Shown here: piece after piece, positions 9,683 to 17,747 of the stretch | Layout of the letters: each line of letters opens with the position of its first letter | Position numbering within the stretch: the stretch's first letter is position 1 | Assembly: GCF_014649915.1 (NCBI RefSeq) | Contig: NZ_BMTY01000005.1 | Location: 267,534-331,533 of the forward strand | DNA: 64,000 bases | Reading direction: 5' to 3' | Source: Streptomyces toxytricini | GTDB taxonomy: Bacteria > Actinomycetota > Actinomycetes > Streptomycetales > Streptomycetaceae | The notes under the pieces: model-generated | Told to the model about the DNA's origin: nothing | The model's input: only the letters and a program-made list of their open reading frames with translations | The model's database searches: none | Position numbers and translations under genes: made by a program

Positions 9683-11220
9683 GCCTCCGCCCCCCTGACG
9701 TGTCCCGCCAGCACCCCGGCGACGGCCTCGGGCGCGATGCCCAGCCGCCGCGTCGAGAAGGACGCCAGCGCCCGAAGGTAGTCGGCGGCCAGCTGCTCCT
9801 CGTCCAGGTGGACGGCCCGGCCGTCCTCCAGGAGCACCCGGCCCGCCACGATCACGGTCTTCACGTCCGCCGACCCGCCGAGGTTCAGGAACCCCTCCAG
9901 CGGCCGCGGGTTGAGCAGGTAGCGCCAGTCGCCGGCGGGCACGAGCACCAGGTCGGCCTGCCGGCCCGGCTCCAGCGCGCCCAGGTCGGGCCGGCGCAGG
10001 GCGCGCGCCGCGATCCGGGTCGCCATCGCCAGCGCGTCCGTCGGCAGCAGCGCCGTGTTGTCCGCGTACATCTCCGTGTACGCGTGCCACGCCGCCCGCA
10101 TCGCCTCCGGCATGCCGCCCACCGGCAGCGCCCCGCCGTCCGTGGACAGCGACACGTCCAGCCCGGCCCGGCGCAGCTCCGGGATGGCGCGGGTCTCCGT
10201 GAGCGTCGACTCGCCCGTAGGCCCGTACTTGGCGGGGGAGTGGCTGACGTGCGCGCCCGCGGCGAGCAGCAGCGACCGCTCCTCCGCGTCGAGGAACGCG
10301 CAGTGCACCGCCACCAGCCGGTCGTCGAGCAGCCCGAGCTCCGCGAGCCGGCGCACCGGGGTCGTGCCGTGGTACCCCCGCATCACCTCCGCCTCCCGGC
10401 GCAGCGCGCCGACGTGCGTGGCGAACGGGACGTCGTACGCGCGGGCCAGCTCCCCGAGGCCCTTGCCGAGCCCGTCGCTGACGTTCGTCACGTACGCGGC
10501 GCTGGCCTGGGCCGTGACCAGCCCGGACGGGTCGCGGGCGCAGTCGGAGAGGAGGCCCTCCAGCCGGGACAGCACCGCGTCGGTGTCGCGGGTGCGGCGG
10601 AAGCGGCCCTCGCCGGGCGCGCACACCCCGTCGCCCGTCCAGTGGCTGACCGCGCAGCGGACGCCGACGGTGCGGGCGGCCGCCGCGAGGGCCTCGGCGC
10701 GGTTGAAGGAGCCGACGTCGCCGAGGGCGGTGGTGCCCGAGCGGAGCTGTGTCCACAGCGAGTAGCGGGCGACGGCCTCGGCCTCGCCGGGGGTGAGCCC
10801 GTCGGCGACGTCCTGGAAGGTGTCGAACATCGCCGAGATCTTGGCAACGTCCCCGCCCAGCGCCATCACGCCCGGCTCGTCCGAGGCGTCCCGCGGGTCG
10901 CGCAGCGCGCCCTTGAACGGCAGCCGCAGCGCGAACATCTCGTGCCAGTGCGCGTTGACGAAGCCCGGCAGCACCAGGTGCCGGCCGGCCTCGACGGTCC
11001 GCATCCCGGCCCGCACCGGCGCGGGCAGCGCCGCGGCCGCCGCGTCGACCTCGGCGACCGGTCCGACCGCGGCGATGGTGTCCCCGACGACCAGGACCGA
11101 GCCCGACGGGTGCATCGCCGCCTCCGCGTCGGCGGTGTACACGCAGCCGCCCCGCACCAGCAGCGCCGGAGCCCGCTCCGGCAGCGGCCCCGCACCGCCC
11201 CCGGCCGGGGTGGCGCTCAC
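9679..11220 (-). CDS. Metal-dependent amidohydrolase, candidate benzoxazole-forming enzyme
   Basis: A 513-residue amidohydrolase of the Atz/Trz cytosine-deaminase-like branch. Metal ligands appear in order: HxH in NAHWHEM, His in FATHVGALR, His in AVHCAFLD, and Asp in STDGGALPVGG. In A33853 and nataxazole biosynthesis an amidohydrolase (BomN, NatAM) is implicated in closing the oxazole ring from an o-hydroxyanilide, and this gene sits in the same set of partners. The GTG start overlaps the carrier-protein stop (GTGA). Ring closure is inferred from context and published genetics of homologues; simple amidase or deaminase activity cannot be excluded from sequence. Confidence 0.87.
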   Translation of the reverse strand: MSATPAGGGAGPLPERAPALLVRGGCVYTADAEAAMHPSGSVLVVGDTIAAVGPVAEVDAAAAALPAPVRAGMRTVEAGRHLVLPGFVNAHWHEMFALRLPFKGALRDPRDASDEPGVMALGGDVAKISAMFDTFQDVADGLTPGEAEAVARYSLWTQLRSGTTALGDVGSFNRAEALAAAARTVGVRCAVSHWTGDGVCAPGEGRFRRTRDTDAVLSRLEGLLSDCARDPSGLVTAQASAAYVTNVSDGLGKGLGELARAYDVPFATHVGALRREAEVMRGYHGTTPVRRLAELGLLDDRLVAVHCAFLDAEERSLLLAAGAHVSHSPAKYGPTGESTLTETRAIPELRRAGLDVSLSTDGGALPVGGMPEAMRAAWHAYTEMYADNTALLPTDALAMATRIAARALRRPDLGALEPGRQADLVLVPAGDWRYLLNPRPLEGFLNLGGSADVKTVIVAGRVLLEDGRAVHLDEEQLAADYLRALASFSTRRLGIAPEAVAGVLAGHVRGAEA

Positions 11221-11525
11221 GCCAGCCTCGCGGTGACCTCGGCGGCGCTCTGCCCCTCCAGGAGGTGCCGGGTCCACGCCTCCAGGGTCGGCTCCGTGGC
11301 CAGTTCGCGGACGCCCGCCGCGATGCCGGCCCGGCGCAGCGCCCCGACGACCCGCATGATCTCCAGCGAACCGAGCCCGCAGTGCACGAGGTTGGCGTCC
11401 GGGGCGAGGTCCTCCGGCTCCACCTTCATGACTTCGGCGGTGATCCGCGCCAGTGCCGCCGTCACGTCCTGCGGGCCGGCGTCCGGCACAGCGGCGGTGC
11501 CGGGGGCGGCGGGGCTGTTCGTCAT
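11217..11525 (-). CDS. Aryl/acyl carrier protein
   Basis: A 102-residue carrier protein with the phosphopantetheine site CGLGSLEIMRV (Ser near residue 54), resembling the aryl carrier domain of EntB/VibB without the isochorismatase part. The N-terminal 20 residues are Ala/Pro-rich. It overlaps the AMP-ligase stop (ATGA) and the amidohydrolase start (GTGA), so ligase, carrier and amidohydrolase are translated as a chain. It probably carries the aryl group activated by the ligase and presents it to the KAS III. Confidence 0.88.
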   Translation of the reverse strand: MTNSPAAPGTAAVPDAGPQDVTAALARITAEVMKVEPEDLAPDANLVHCGLGSLEIMRVVGALRRAGIAAGVRELATEPTLEAWTRHLLEGQSAAEVTARLA

Positions 11526-13171
11526 CGGGGCCCTCCCTGAGCCGAGGCCGCGAGCGGCCGGTGCGCCGCGGCGGCCAGGCCGGCCGCCAGCGTCTTCTTG
11601 TCGACCTTGCCGAGCCCGGTCAGCGGGAACGCGTTCACGAGCTCCAGCCGGTCGGGCAGCTTGTAGTCGGCCAGCCCCCGCAGTTGCAGCGCCTGCTTGA
11701 GCCCGGCCAGCGTCGGCGGCTCCCCGTCGGGGACGACGAACGCGCAGATCCGCTCGCCGAGCCACTCGTCGGGCATCCCGACGACCGCCGCCCGCGCCAC
11801 CGCCGGATGCTCCAGCAGGTGCCCCTCGACCTCGCCCGCGGACACCTTGTCGCCGCCGCGGACGATGACGTCCTTGATGCGGCCCTCGATGACCAGCCGG
11901 CCCTCGGCCGTCATCCGGGCCAGGTCGCCGGTGCGGTAGAAGCCGTCCGCGGTGAACGCGGTCCGGTTGTGCTCCTCCGCCCGGTAGTAGCCGTGCAGGG
12001 TGTACGGGCCGCGGGTGTGCAGCTCGCCGGTCGCGCCCGGCGGCACCTCCGCCCCGTCCTCCCCGACGATCCGCACCTCGTCGCCGGGCGAGATCGGCCG
12101 GCCCTGCGTGGTGAGCACGGCCTCCTCCGGGTCGTCGGCCCGGGTGAAGGACAGCAGCCCCTCCGCCATGCCGAACACCTGCTGCAGGCGCACCCCCAGC
12201 CCGGGGCCGACCCGGGCGGCGAGCTCCGGCGCCAGCGGCGCCCCGCCGATCTGCACCGTCCGCAGGGTCCGCAGGTCGTGCGGTGACCACTCGGCGGCCT
12301 CCAGCCACAGCTGCGCCACCGTCGGCACGAGCGAGGTGAAGGTGACGCCCTCCTCCTCGACGAGCCGGAAGCAGTCGTCCGGCGCCGGGCCGTCGGCGAG
12401 GACGACCGTCCCGCCCGCGCCGAGCGTGCCGATCACGCCCGGGCAGCCCCAGGTGAAGTTGAACTCGACGGGCAGCGCCGCCAGGTACACGTCCCGTTCG
12501 GTGAGCCCGTTGACCTCGGCCGCGGCCCGCGTCTGGTACGCGTAGTCGTCGTGCGTCCGCGGGATCAGCTTCGGCAGGGCCGTCGTGCCCCCCGACAGCA
12601 GGAAGAACGCCACCTCGGACGGGTCCGGCTCGGGCAGCTCCACCGGCTCGGCGTCGACCCGGTCCAGCGGCACCGCGGCCGTGCCCGCCGGCACCCCGCC
12701 CAGCACGAACAGCATCCGCAGCGACGGCACCTCGTCCCGCAGCCGCAGCCCCAGTGCCAGGTGGTCGAAGCCGCGGTGCTCGGCCGGGAGCACGTACGCC
12801 GCGGCCTGCGAGACCCGCAGCAGGTGGCCGATCTCGGCGGCCCGGTGGGCGGTCAGCGAGAACACGGGCACGGCGCCCAGCCGGAACAGCGCGAAGCACA
12901 CCGCCGGGAATTCGGGCGCGTTGGGCAGCTGGACGACGACCCGGTCGCCAGGGCCGAGCCCGTGCGCCCGGAAGCCGGCGGCCAGCCGGTCGACCCGTGC
13001 GTCCAGCTCGCGGTACGTCAGTCGGGTCGCGCCGTGGACGAGGGCCGTCCGGTCCGCGGAGCGGCGGGCCCAGGAGCGCAGCAGGGCGGAGAGGTTCTCG
13101 CCCCGCCAGTAGCCGTTCGCCCGGTAGGCCTCGGCGAGGTGCTCACGGGGCGGGGTGCAGCCGTCAAGCAT
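11522..13171 (-). CDS. Aryl-AMP ligase (EntE/DhbE-like)
   Basis: A 549-residue adenylate-forming enzyme closest in pattern to 2,3-dihydroxybenzoate/salicylate-AMP ligases. The P-loop is LLSGGTTALPKLIPRTHDDY, typical of aryl-AMP ligases; the Y/F-G-x-E motif is FGMAEGLL, followed by YRTGDLARM, IEGRIKD and the C-terminal catalytic Lys in PLTGLGKVDKK. It should adenylate salicylate or 3-hydroxyanthranilate and load the carrier protein encoded by the overlapping next gene. AAGGAG precedes the ATG. Which of the two acids it uses cannot be read safely from sequence. Only one ligase is visible, so the other component may be loaded by an enzyme elsewhere. Confidence 0.91.
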   Translation of the reverse strand: MLDGCTPPREHLAEAYRANGYWRGENLSALLRSWARRSADRTALVHGATRLTYRELDARVDRLAAGFRAHGLGPGDRVVVQLPNAPEFPAVCFALFRLGAVPVFSLTAHRAAEIGHLLRVSQAAAYVLPAEHRGFDHLALGLRLRDEVPSLRMLFVLGGVPAGTAAVPLDRVDAEPVELPEPDPSEVAFFLLSGGTTALPKLIPRTHDDYAYQTRAAAEVNGLTERDVYLAALPVEFNFTWGCPGVIGTLGAGGTVVLADGPAPDDCFRLVEEEGVTFTSLVPTVAQLWLEAAEWSPHDLRTLRTVQIGGAPLAPELAARVGPGLGVRLQQVFGMAEGLLSFTRADDPEEAVLTTQGRPISPGDEVRIVGEDGAEVPPGATGELHTRGPYTLHGYYRAEEHNRTAFTADGFYRTGDLARMTAEGRLVIEGRIKDVIVRGGDKVSAGEVEGHLLEHPAVARAAVVGMPDEWLGERICAFVVPDGEPPTLAGLKQALQLRGLADYKLPDRLELVNAFPLTGLGKVDKKTLAAGLAAAAHRPLAASAQGGPR

Positions 13172-13260
13172 GGTGGTCGGTCTCCTTGTGCGTGGCAGCG
13201 GGAGGACGGTCGTCGGGGGCGGCGGCCGGCGAGGGGGCCGGGCCCGCCGCGGGGCGCGGA

Positions 13261-14295
13261 TCAGCGGCCGGCGTGCGGGCCGGTGATCTCCAGGACGGCG
13301 CAGGTGACCTCGGCGCCCGGGGCGGCGCCGATGAGCATCACGTGGTCGCCCTCCGCCACCTGCCCGGTGTCCAGCAGGTACTCCAGCCCGGACACCGGGT
13401 CGGCGGCCCCTGCGTGGCCGGTGCGCCGGGTGAACTCCCACACGCCCCGGTCGGCGTCGATGCCCAGCGGTTCCAGGAAGGTGTCCTCCAGCGGGCCCCG
13501 GGAGAACCCGATGTGGACGACCCGCCTGATCCGGTCCATGCCCACGCCGGCCTCGTCCAGGGTGCGTTCGGCGACGGCGGACACCAGCTCGCCCAGGTTC
13601 CCCATCGGCGGCAGCACGCCCTGGGCCCACTGGTCCCGCCAGAAGCGGCGGCGGGCCTCCAGGTTCAGCGGCTGGCCCACCGTCACCGGCGGCGGGAAGA
13701 GGACCTCCCCGCCCCGGTTGAACTCCTCCATCTCCGGGTTGGACAGCGACCCGGCGGCCAGGACCCGGGCGAAGCCGCCGTCCGAGGCGACCACGGCCGC
13801 GGCCGCCCCGTCTGCCAGCAGGAACAGCCCCGACGCCCGCCACCGGTCCACCATCGGCGTACCGAAGTTGTCCGCGGCCGTCAGCAGCACCGCCGGACGC
13901 GACGGGTCCGCGACCAGCCGGTGCGCGGCCAGCTCCAGCGAGGCCAGCATGCCCAGGCAGCCCTGACGGACCTCCAGCGCCGGGATCGGCACGTCCAGCG
14001 CCTTGCGCAGCACGTAGTGCTGCGCGGACCAGCCGTCCGGGCCCTGGAAGTGCGCGCTGCTGTGCAGCAGCGCCGCGAACTCCCCGGGCGCGCGGCCCGA
14101 CCGGCGGACCGCGGCCGCGGCCGCCTCGGCGGCCATGTCGGGCGCCGGGACGTCCCCGGCGACCGCCACCGACAGGATCCCGGAAGCCTCGCGCACGTCC
14201 GGGTCCAGCAGACCCTCCTTGACGGCCCGCTCGGTCTCCACGACCTCGGGCAGGACGCTCGCGATGCCCGCGAGGTACAGCTTGTCGAACCGCAT
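13261..14295 (-). CDS. Atypical KAS III-like enzyme, candidate amide-forming aryl transferase (BomK-like)
   Basis: A 344-residue KAS III-fold protein. The nucleophile is Cys113 (EVRQGCLGMLAS), and the first His of the triad is present in VVHIGFSRG. The Asn of the usual GNTSAA motif is replaced: the segment reads RRTGHAGAADP. Loss of the Asn argues against decarboxylative condensation and for acyl transfer, as in the KAS III-like acyltransferases CerJ and DpsC. In A33853 biosynthesis the ketosynthase-like BomK forms the amide between the picolinate and 3-hydroxyanthranilate, which fits this gene's position between ligase and salicylate synthase. The BomK-type role is inference. Confidence 0.85.
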   Translation of the reverse strand: MRFDKLYLAGIASVLPEVVETERAVKEGLLDPDVREASGILSVAVAGDVPAPDMAAEAAAAAVRRSGRAPGEFAALLHSSAHFQGPDGWSAQHYVLRKALDVPIPALEVRQGCLGMLASLELAAHRLVADPSRPAVLLTAADNFGTPMVDRWRASGLFLLADGAAAAVVASDGGFARVLAAGSLSNPEMEEFNRGGEVLFPPPVTVGQPLNLEARRRFWRDQWAQGVLPPMGNLGELVSAVAERTLDEAGVGMDRIRRVVHIGFSRGPLEDTFLEPLGIDADRGVWEFTRRTGHAGAADPVSGLEYLLDTGQVAEGDHVMLIGAAPGAEVTCAVLEITGPHAGR

Positions 14296-14376
14296 GGTGG
14301 TCAGCTCTCCGTCCGGTACGGGATGGGCGGGTCGGGCAGGGCGGGGCAGGGCGGGGCAGGGCGGTGGCGCGGCGCG

Positions 14377-15732
14377 TCAGCCGGCCAGGCGGGCCTGCGG
14401 CCCGTCCGCCCCGCCGGACCCGTCCGCGGCGACCAGGAAGCGGGAGACGCTCTCCAGCTTCTCGGAGGTCTCCTCGAACTCGCGGGCCGCCGTCGACTGC
14501 CCGACGATCCCCGCACCGGCGCGCAGCCACGTCCGGCCGCCCTGCCGGTAGACCGAGCGGAGCACCAGCGCCGCGTCCATCCCGCCGTCCTCGTCGACCG
14601 TCAGCACCGCCCCGCTGTACAGGCCGCGGCGCTCCGGCTCGTACTGGCGGATCACGTCGTACGCGGCGTCCTTCGGCACGCCGGAGGCCGTGACGGCCGG
14701 GAACACCGCGCCGAACGCGTCCCACGTCCCGAACCCGTCGGCGAGCCGGCCCGACACCCGGGAGGCCAGGTGCTGGACGCTGCCGCGCTCCTTGACCGCC
14801 ATGAACTCGGGCACCTCGACGGAGCCCGCCTGCGACACGTCCGTCAGCTCGTCCGTGCCGACCTTCACCGAGATCGCGTGCTCGTAGATCTCCTTCGGGT
14901 CCGACAGCAGGTCCTCGCGCAGCGCCCGGTTGCGCTGCGGGTCCTGCGTCAGCGCCCGCGTCCCCGCGAGGGGCTGGCTGTAGACGCGGCCCCCGGCCTC
15001 GACCTCGACGACCGTCTCCGGGCTGAACCCGGCCGCCTCCACACCGCCGAGCCGCAGCAGGAACGACCGCGCCGGGGTGTTGCCGCGCCGGCCCCGCACG
15101 TACGTCTCGACGAGGTCGATGTCGTCCTCGACCTCCACGACCCGCGACAGGATCACCTTCTGCAGCCGGTCCTCGTGGATCTCGGCGACCGCCGACTCGA
15201 CCGAGCTGCGGTAGTCGGTCTTGTCGAAGCCGCGCACGTCGATCCGGGTGGTGCGGCCGCCGCCGGCCCGCCCCGGCGAGCGCAGCACGTCGAGCGCGGC
15301 CACCAGCCCCTCCGGGTCGGCCGAGCGGACCAGCGCCGTCGCCCCCTCGAAGCGGACCTCGGTGCGCGGCACGACCAGGTGCAGCAGCTTCTCGCCGCCG
15401 ACGTGGTCGAGGGAGCCGTCCTTGGCGTACGACAGCTCGAACGCCGCCCAGCCGTAGGCCCGCCAGCCGTCGACGGCGAGGGTGTCGAGGAGCGCCTGCA
15501 CCTGCCGGAGCGGCTTGCCGTCCCAGGGCAGGAACCGCTCCCCGCCGTACGAGAGGCGGGCGCCGGTGCGGTCCAGGGTCAGCTCGGCCAGCGTGCCTCC
15601 CGCGTAGGACCAGCCGTCCGGGCCCTCGTAGACGACGTAGTCGTCGTGCAGGCCGGAGTCGGCGAGCGCGGCGGCCGCGGCGAGCTGGTCCTCGGCGGGC
15701 TCGATCCTGGTTTCGACGTAGTACGGAGACAC
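14377..15732 (-). CDS. Salicylate synthase (MbtI/Irp9 family)
   Basis: A 451-residue chorismate-utilising enzyme that converts chorismate through isochorismate to salicylate. It matches MbtI/Irp9 along its length: LQKVILSRVVEV with the general-base Lys, FSPETVVEV, QPLAGTRAL, DPKEIYEHAISV with the Mg-binding Glu, ERGSVQHLASRVSGRL, FPAVTASGVPK, and RRGLYSGAV followed by WLRAGAGIV. The GTG at 15732 is preceded by AGGGGGAA and gives the family-typical short N-terminus. Its neighbours (aryl-AMP ligase, carrier protein) also occur in siderophore clusters, but no mycobactin- or yersiniabactin-type NRPS is present. Confidence 0.93.
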   Translation of the reverse strand: MSPYYVETRIEPAEDQLAAAAALADSGLHDDYVVYEGPDGWSYAGGTLAELTLDRTGARLSYGGERFLPWDGKPLRQVQALLDTLAVDGWRAYGWAAFELSYAKDGSLDHVGGEKLLHLVVPRTEVRFEGATALVRSADPEGLVAALDVLRSPGRAGGGRTTRIDVRGFDKTDYRSSVESAVAEIHEDRLQKVILSRVVEVEDDIDLVETYVRGRRGNTPARSFLLRLGGVEAAGFSPETVVEVEAGGRVYSQPLAGTRALTQDPQRNRALREDLLSDPKEIYEHAISVKVGTDELTDVSQAGSVEVPEFMAVKERGSVQHLASRVSGRLADGFGTWDAFGAVFPAVTASGVPKDAAYDVIRQYEPERRGLYSGAVLTVDEDGGMDAALVLRSVYRQGGRTWLRAGAGIVGQSTAAREFEETSEKLESVSRFLVAADGSGGADGPQARLAG

Positions 15733-15866
15733 GGTCGCATTCCCCCTGGGGCGTCGGTCGCGGAAGTGGTGGGCGCGCCCGCGGAGACGGGCGGCGCCGG
15801 AAGGCGGAGGCGGGAAGGGAGGGAGGTCCGGCGCCGGGCGGGTGGGTGGACGCCCGGCGCCGGGGC

Positions 15867-17435
15867 TCACCTGCCCGCGGCCCGGAGCGGTGCGGCGGCT
15901 TCGTCGGCGCCGCCGCTCCCGGCCGCGGGAGTCGGTGCGGCGGGCCGGGCCGGACCCGGCGCCGCCTTGCGGAAGAGCAGGAGGCCGACCACGGCCGCGC
16001 CGGCGAGCCCGGTCGCGCCGGAGACCAGCATCACGTCGTTCAGTGCGGCGGCGAACGCCCCGCGGACGAGGTGGACGACACCGTCCGCCTGCCCCGCGGG
16101 GGCCGCGGCGACGACCTCGCCGGCCCGCCCGCTGCCCAGCTGCCCGGCGGCGGACGCGCCGAGCGCGGCCCCCGGGCCGGAGTCCAGCGCGCGGGCCAGG
16201 CCCTGCTGGAGCACGATGCCGAAGGCGGCGATGCCCAGCGCCTGGCCGAGCTGGCGGAAGGTGTTCAGCGCCCCGCCGGCCATGCCGCCCCGCTCCGGCG
16301 GCACGGCGGCCATCGCGGTGGCGGCCAGTACCGGGGAGACCACCCCGACGCCCAGCCCGGTCAGGGCGAGGCCGGGCATCAGCGCCGCCCACCCCGAGTC
16401 GGCGTCCAGCCGGGCCTGGAGGAGGCTGCCGGCGCCGATCAGGGCGAGGCCGCCGCCGAGCGCCAGCCAGGCCGGGACCCGAGGCAGGTGCCGTCCGGCG
16501 AGGGCGGACACCGCGAACGCGAGGGCGCTCATCGGCAGCACCACCAGGCCGCCCCCGACGGGCCCCAGCCCGAGCACGGACTGCACCCACAGCGAGGTGT
16601 ACGGCAGGTAGGCGAACGCCACCCCGGAGAACAGCAGGCCGCACAGCATGACCCCGGCGAACGGGGCCCGGCGGAACAGCGAGAGGTCCAGCATCGGGCT
16701 CGCGGCGCGGCGCTCGACCAGCAGGAACGCCGCCAGCGCCACCGCGGCCAGTGCGGCGAATCCGAGCGTGCCGGCCGAGGTCCAGCCCTCGGAGCCGCCG
16801 CTGATCAGGACGTACACCGCCGAGCCGGCCGCCACCGTGAAGGCGGCGGTGCCCGCCCGGTCCATGCGGCCCGCCGCCGGATTGCGGGACTCCGGCAGCA
16901 CGGCCAGCGACAGGGCGACGGCCGCCGCGCACAGCGGCAGGTTGACCAGGAAGATCCACCGCCAGCCCAGGTACTCCGTCAGCACGCCGCCCAGGACGGG
17001 CCCGACGGCCGCGGCCGCACCGCTGACGGCCCCCCACACCCCGAAGGCGACCCCGCGGTCCCGGCCCTGGTACGTCGAGTTCAGCAGCGCCATTGCGGTG
17101 GCGAGCATGGCCGCCGCACCGATGCCCTGCACCGCCCGGGCGGCGACCAGCACCGCCGGATCGCCGGCCAGCCCGCACAGCAGCGAGGCCGCCGCGAACA
17201 GGGCCAGGCCGCCGGTGTAGACGCGGCGCCGCCCGGATCTGTCGGCGAGCGAGCCCGCGCCGAGCAGCAGCGCGGCCAGGGTGAGGGCGTACCCGTCCAT
17301 CACCCACTGGAGGTCGGACGGCGACGCGTCCAGGTCGGAGCCGACGGCGGGAAGCGCCACGATCACGATCGTCACGTCCACCAGCAGCATGAACACGCCC
17401 AGGCTGACCGCGACGAGCGGCCACCACTTACGCAC
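15867..17435 (-). CDS. 14-TM MFS exporter (DHA2, EmrB/QacA-type)
   Basis: A 522-residue drug:proton antiporter with about 14 hydrophobic segments. Motif A-like GSLADRSGRRRVY lies in the first half, and QGIGAAAMLATAMALL and GPVLGGVLTEYLGWRWIF follow (motif C and its surroundings). The GTG at 17435 is chosen for its GGAGG box and because VRKWWPLVAVSLGVFM is the usual beginning of the family. Its position between carboxylase and salicylate synthase genes suggests export of, or self-resistance to, the block 1 product. Confidence 0.9.
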   Translation of the reverse strand: MRKWWPLVAVSLGVFMLLVDVTIVIVALPAVGSDLDASPSDLQWVMDGYALTLAALLLGAGSLADRSGRRRVYTGGLALFAAASLLCGLAGDPAVLVAARAVQGIGAAAMLATAMALLNSTYQGRDRGVAFGVWGAVSGAAAAVGPVLGGVLTEYLGWRWIFLVNLPLCAAAVALSLAVLPESRNPAAGRMDRAGTAAFTVAAGSAVYVLISGGSEGWTSAGTLGFAALAAVALAAFLLVERRAASPMLDLSLFRRAPFAGVMLCGLLFSGVAFAYLPYTSLWVQSVLGLGPVGGGLVVLPMSALAFAVSALAGRHLPRVPAWLALGGGLALIGAGSLLQARLDADSGWAALMPGLALTGLGVGVVSPVLAATAMAAVPPERGGMAGGALNTFRQLGQALGIAAFGIVLQQGLARALDSGPGAALGASAAGQLGSGRAGEVVAAAPAGQADGVVHLVRGAFAAALNDVMLVSGATGLAGAAVVGLLLFRKAAPGPARPAAPTPAAGSGGADEAAAPLRAAGR

Positions 17436-17522
17436 GAGGCCTCCAGGGACTCGGAGAGGGACGAGGGTTCGGGTCGGCGGCGGCGGGCCCGGCGGGCCGG
17501 GCCCGGCCACGCCGCCGGAGGG

Positions 17523-17747
17523 CTACGACGCCCAGGCGCCCGGCGGCGCGAACACCGGCGGCCGGCGCCGCGGCAGCTTGAACACCACCGCCGACTCCTC
17601 CTGCCCGGCCGCGGCCTGCGCCTCGGCCGCCAGCCGCAGCCTGGCCGTCAGCAGCACCGCCACCGCCGCGACCTCCTCGGCGGTCGGGTTCCCCCGCGTG
17701 ATCCGGATCGACGCCGCCGCCAGCGCGGTGCTCCCGTCGGCGGTCAC
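17523..17747 (-). CDS. Acyl-CoA carboxylase epsilon subunit
   Basis: A 74-residue protein with the typical actinobacterial epsilon-subunit layout: N-terminal helix (ITRGNPTAEEVAAVAVLLTA), variable middle, and basic Pro-rich C-terminus ending in FAPPGAWAS. Epsilon subunits stabilise and activate the beta carboxyltransferase. The GTG start overlaps the beta-subunit stop (GTGA). The biotinylated alpha subunit is not in the window and is presumably a shared housekeeping protein. Confidence 0.87.
   Translation of the reverse strand: MTADGSTALAAASIRITRGNPTAEEVAAVAVLLTARLRLAAEAQAAAGQEESAVVFKLPRRRPPVFAPPGAWAS

Noticed and set aside
8903..15732. Catechol or salicylate siderophore cluster (enterobactin/mycobactin-like)
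   Set aside because: Salicylate synthase, aryl-AMP ligase and carrier protein would fit, but no condensing NRPS, iron transporter or IdeR/DmdR box was seen, while the amidohydrolase and atypical KAS III fit benzoxazoles.
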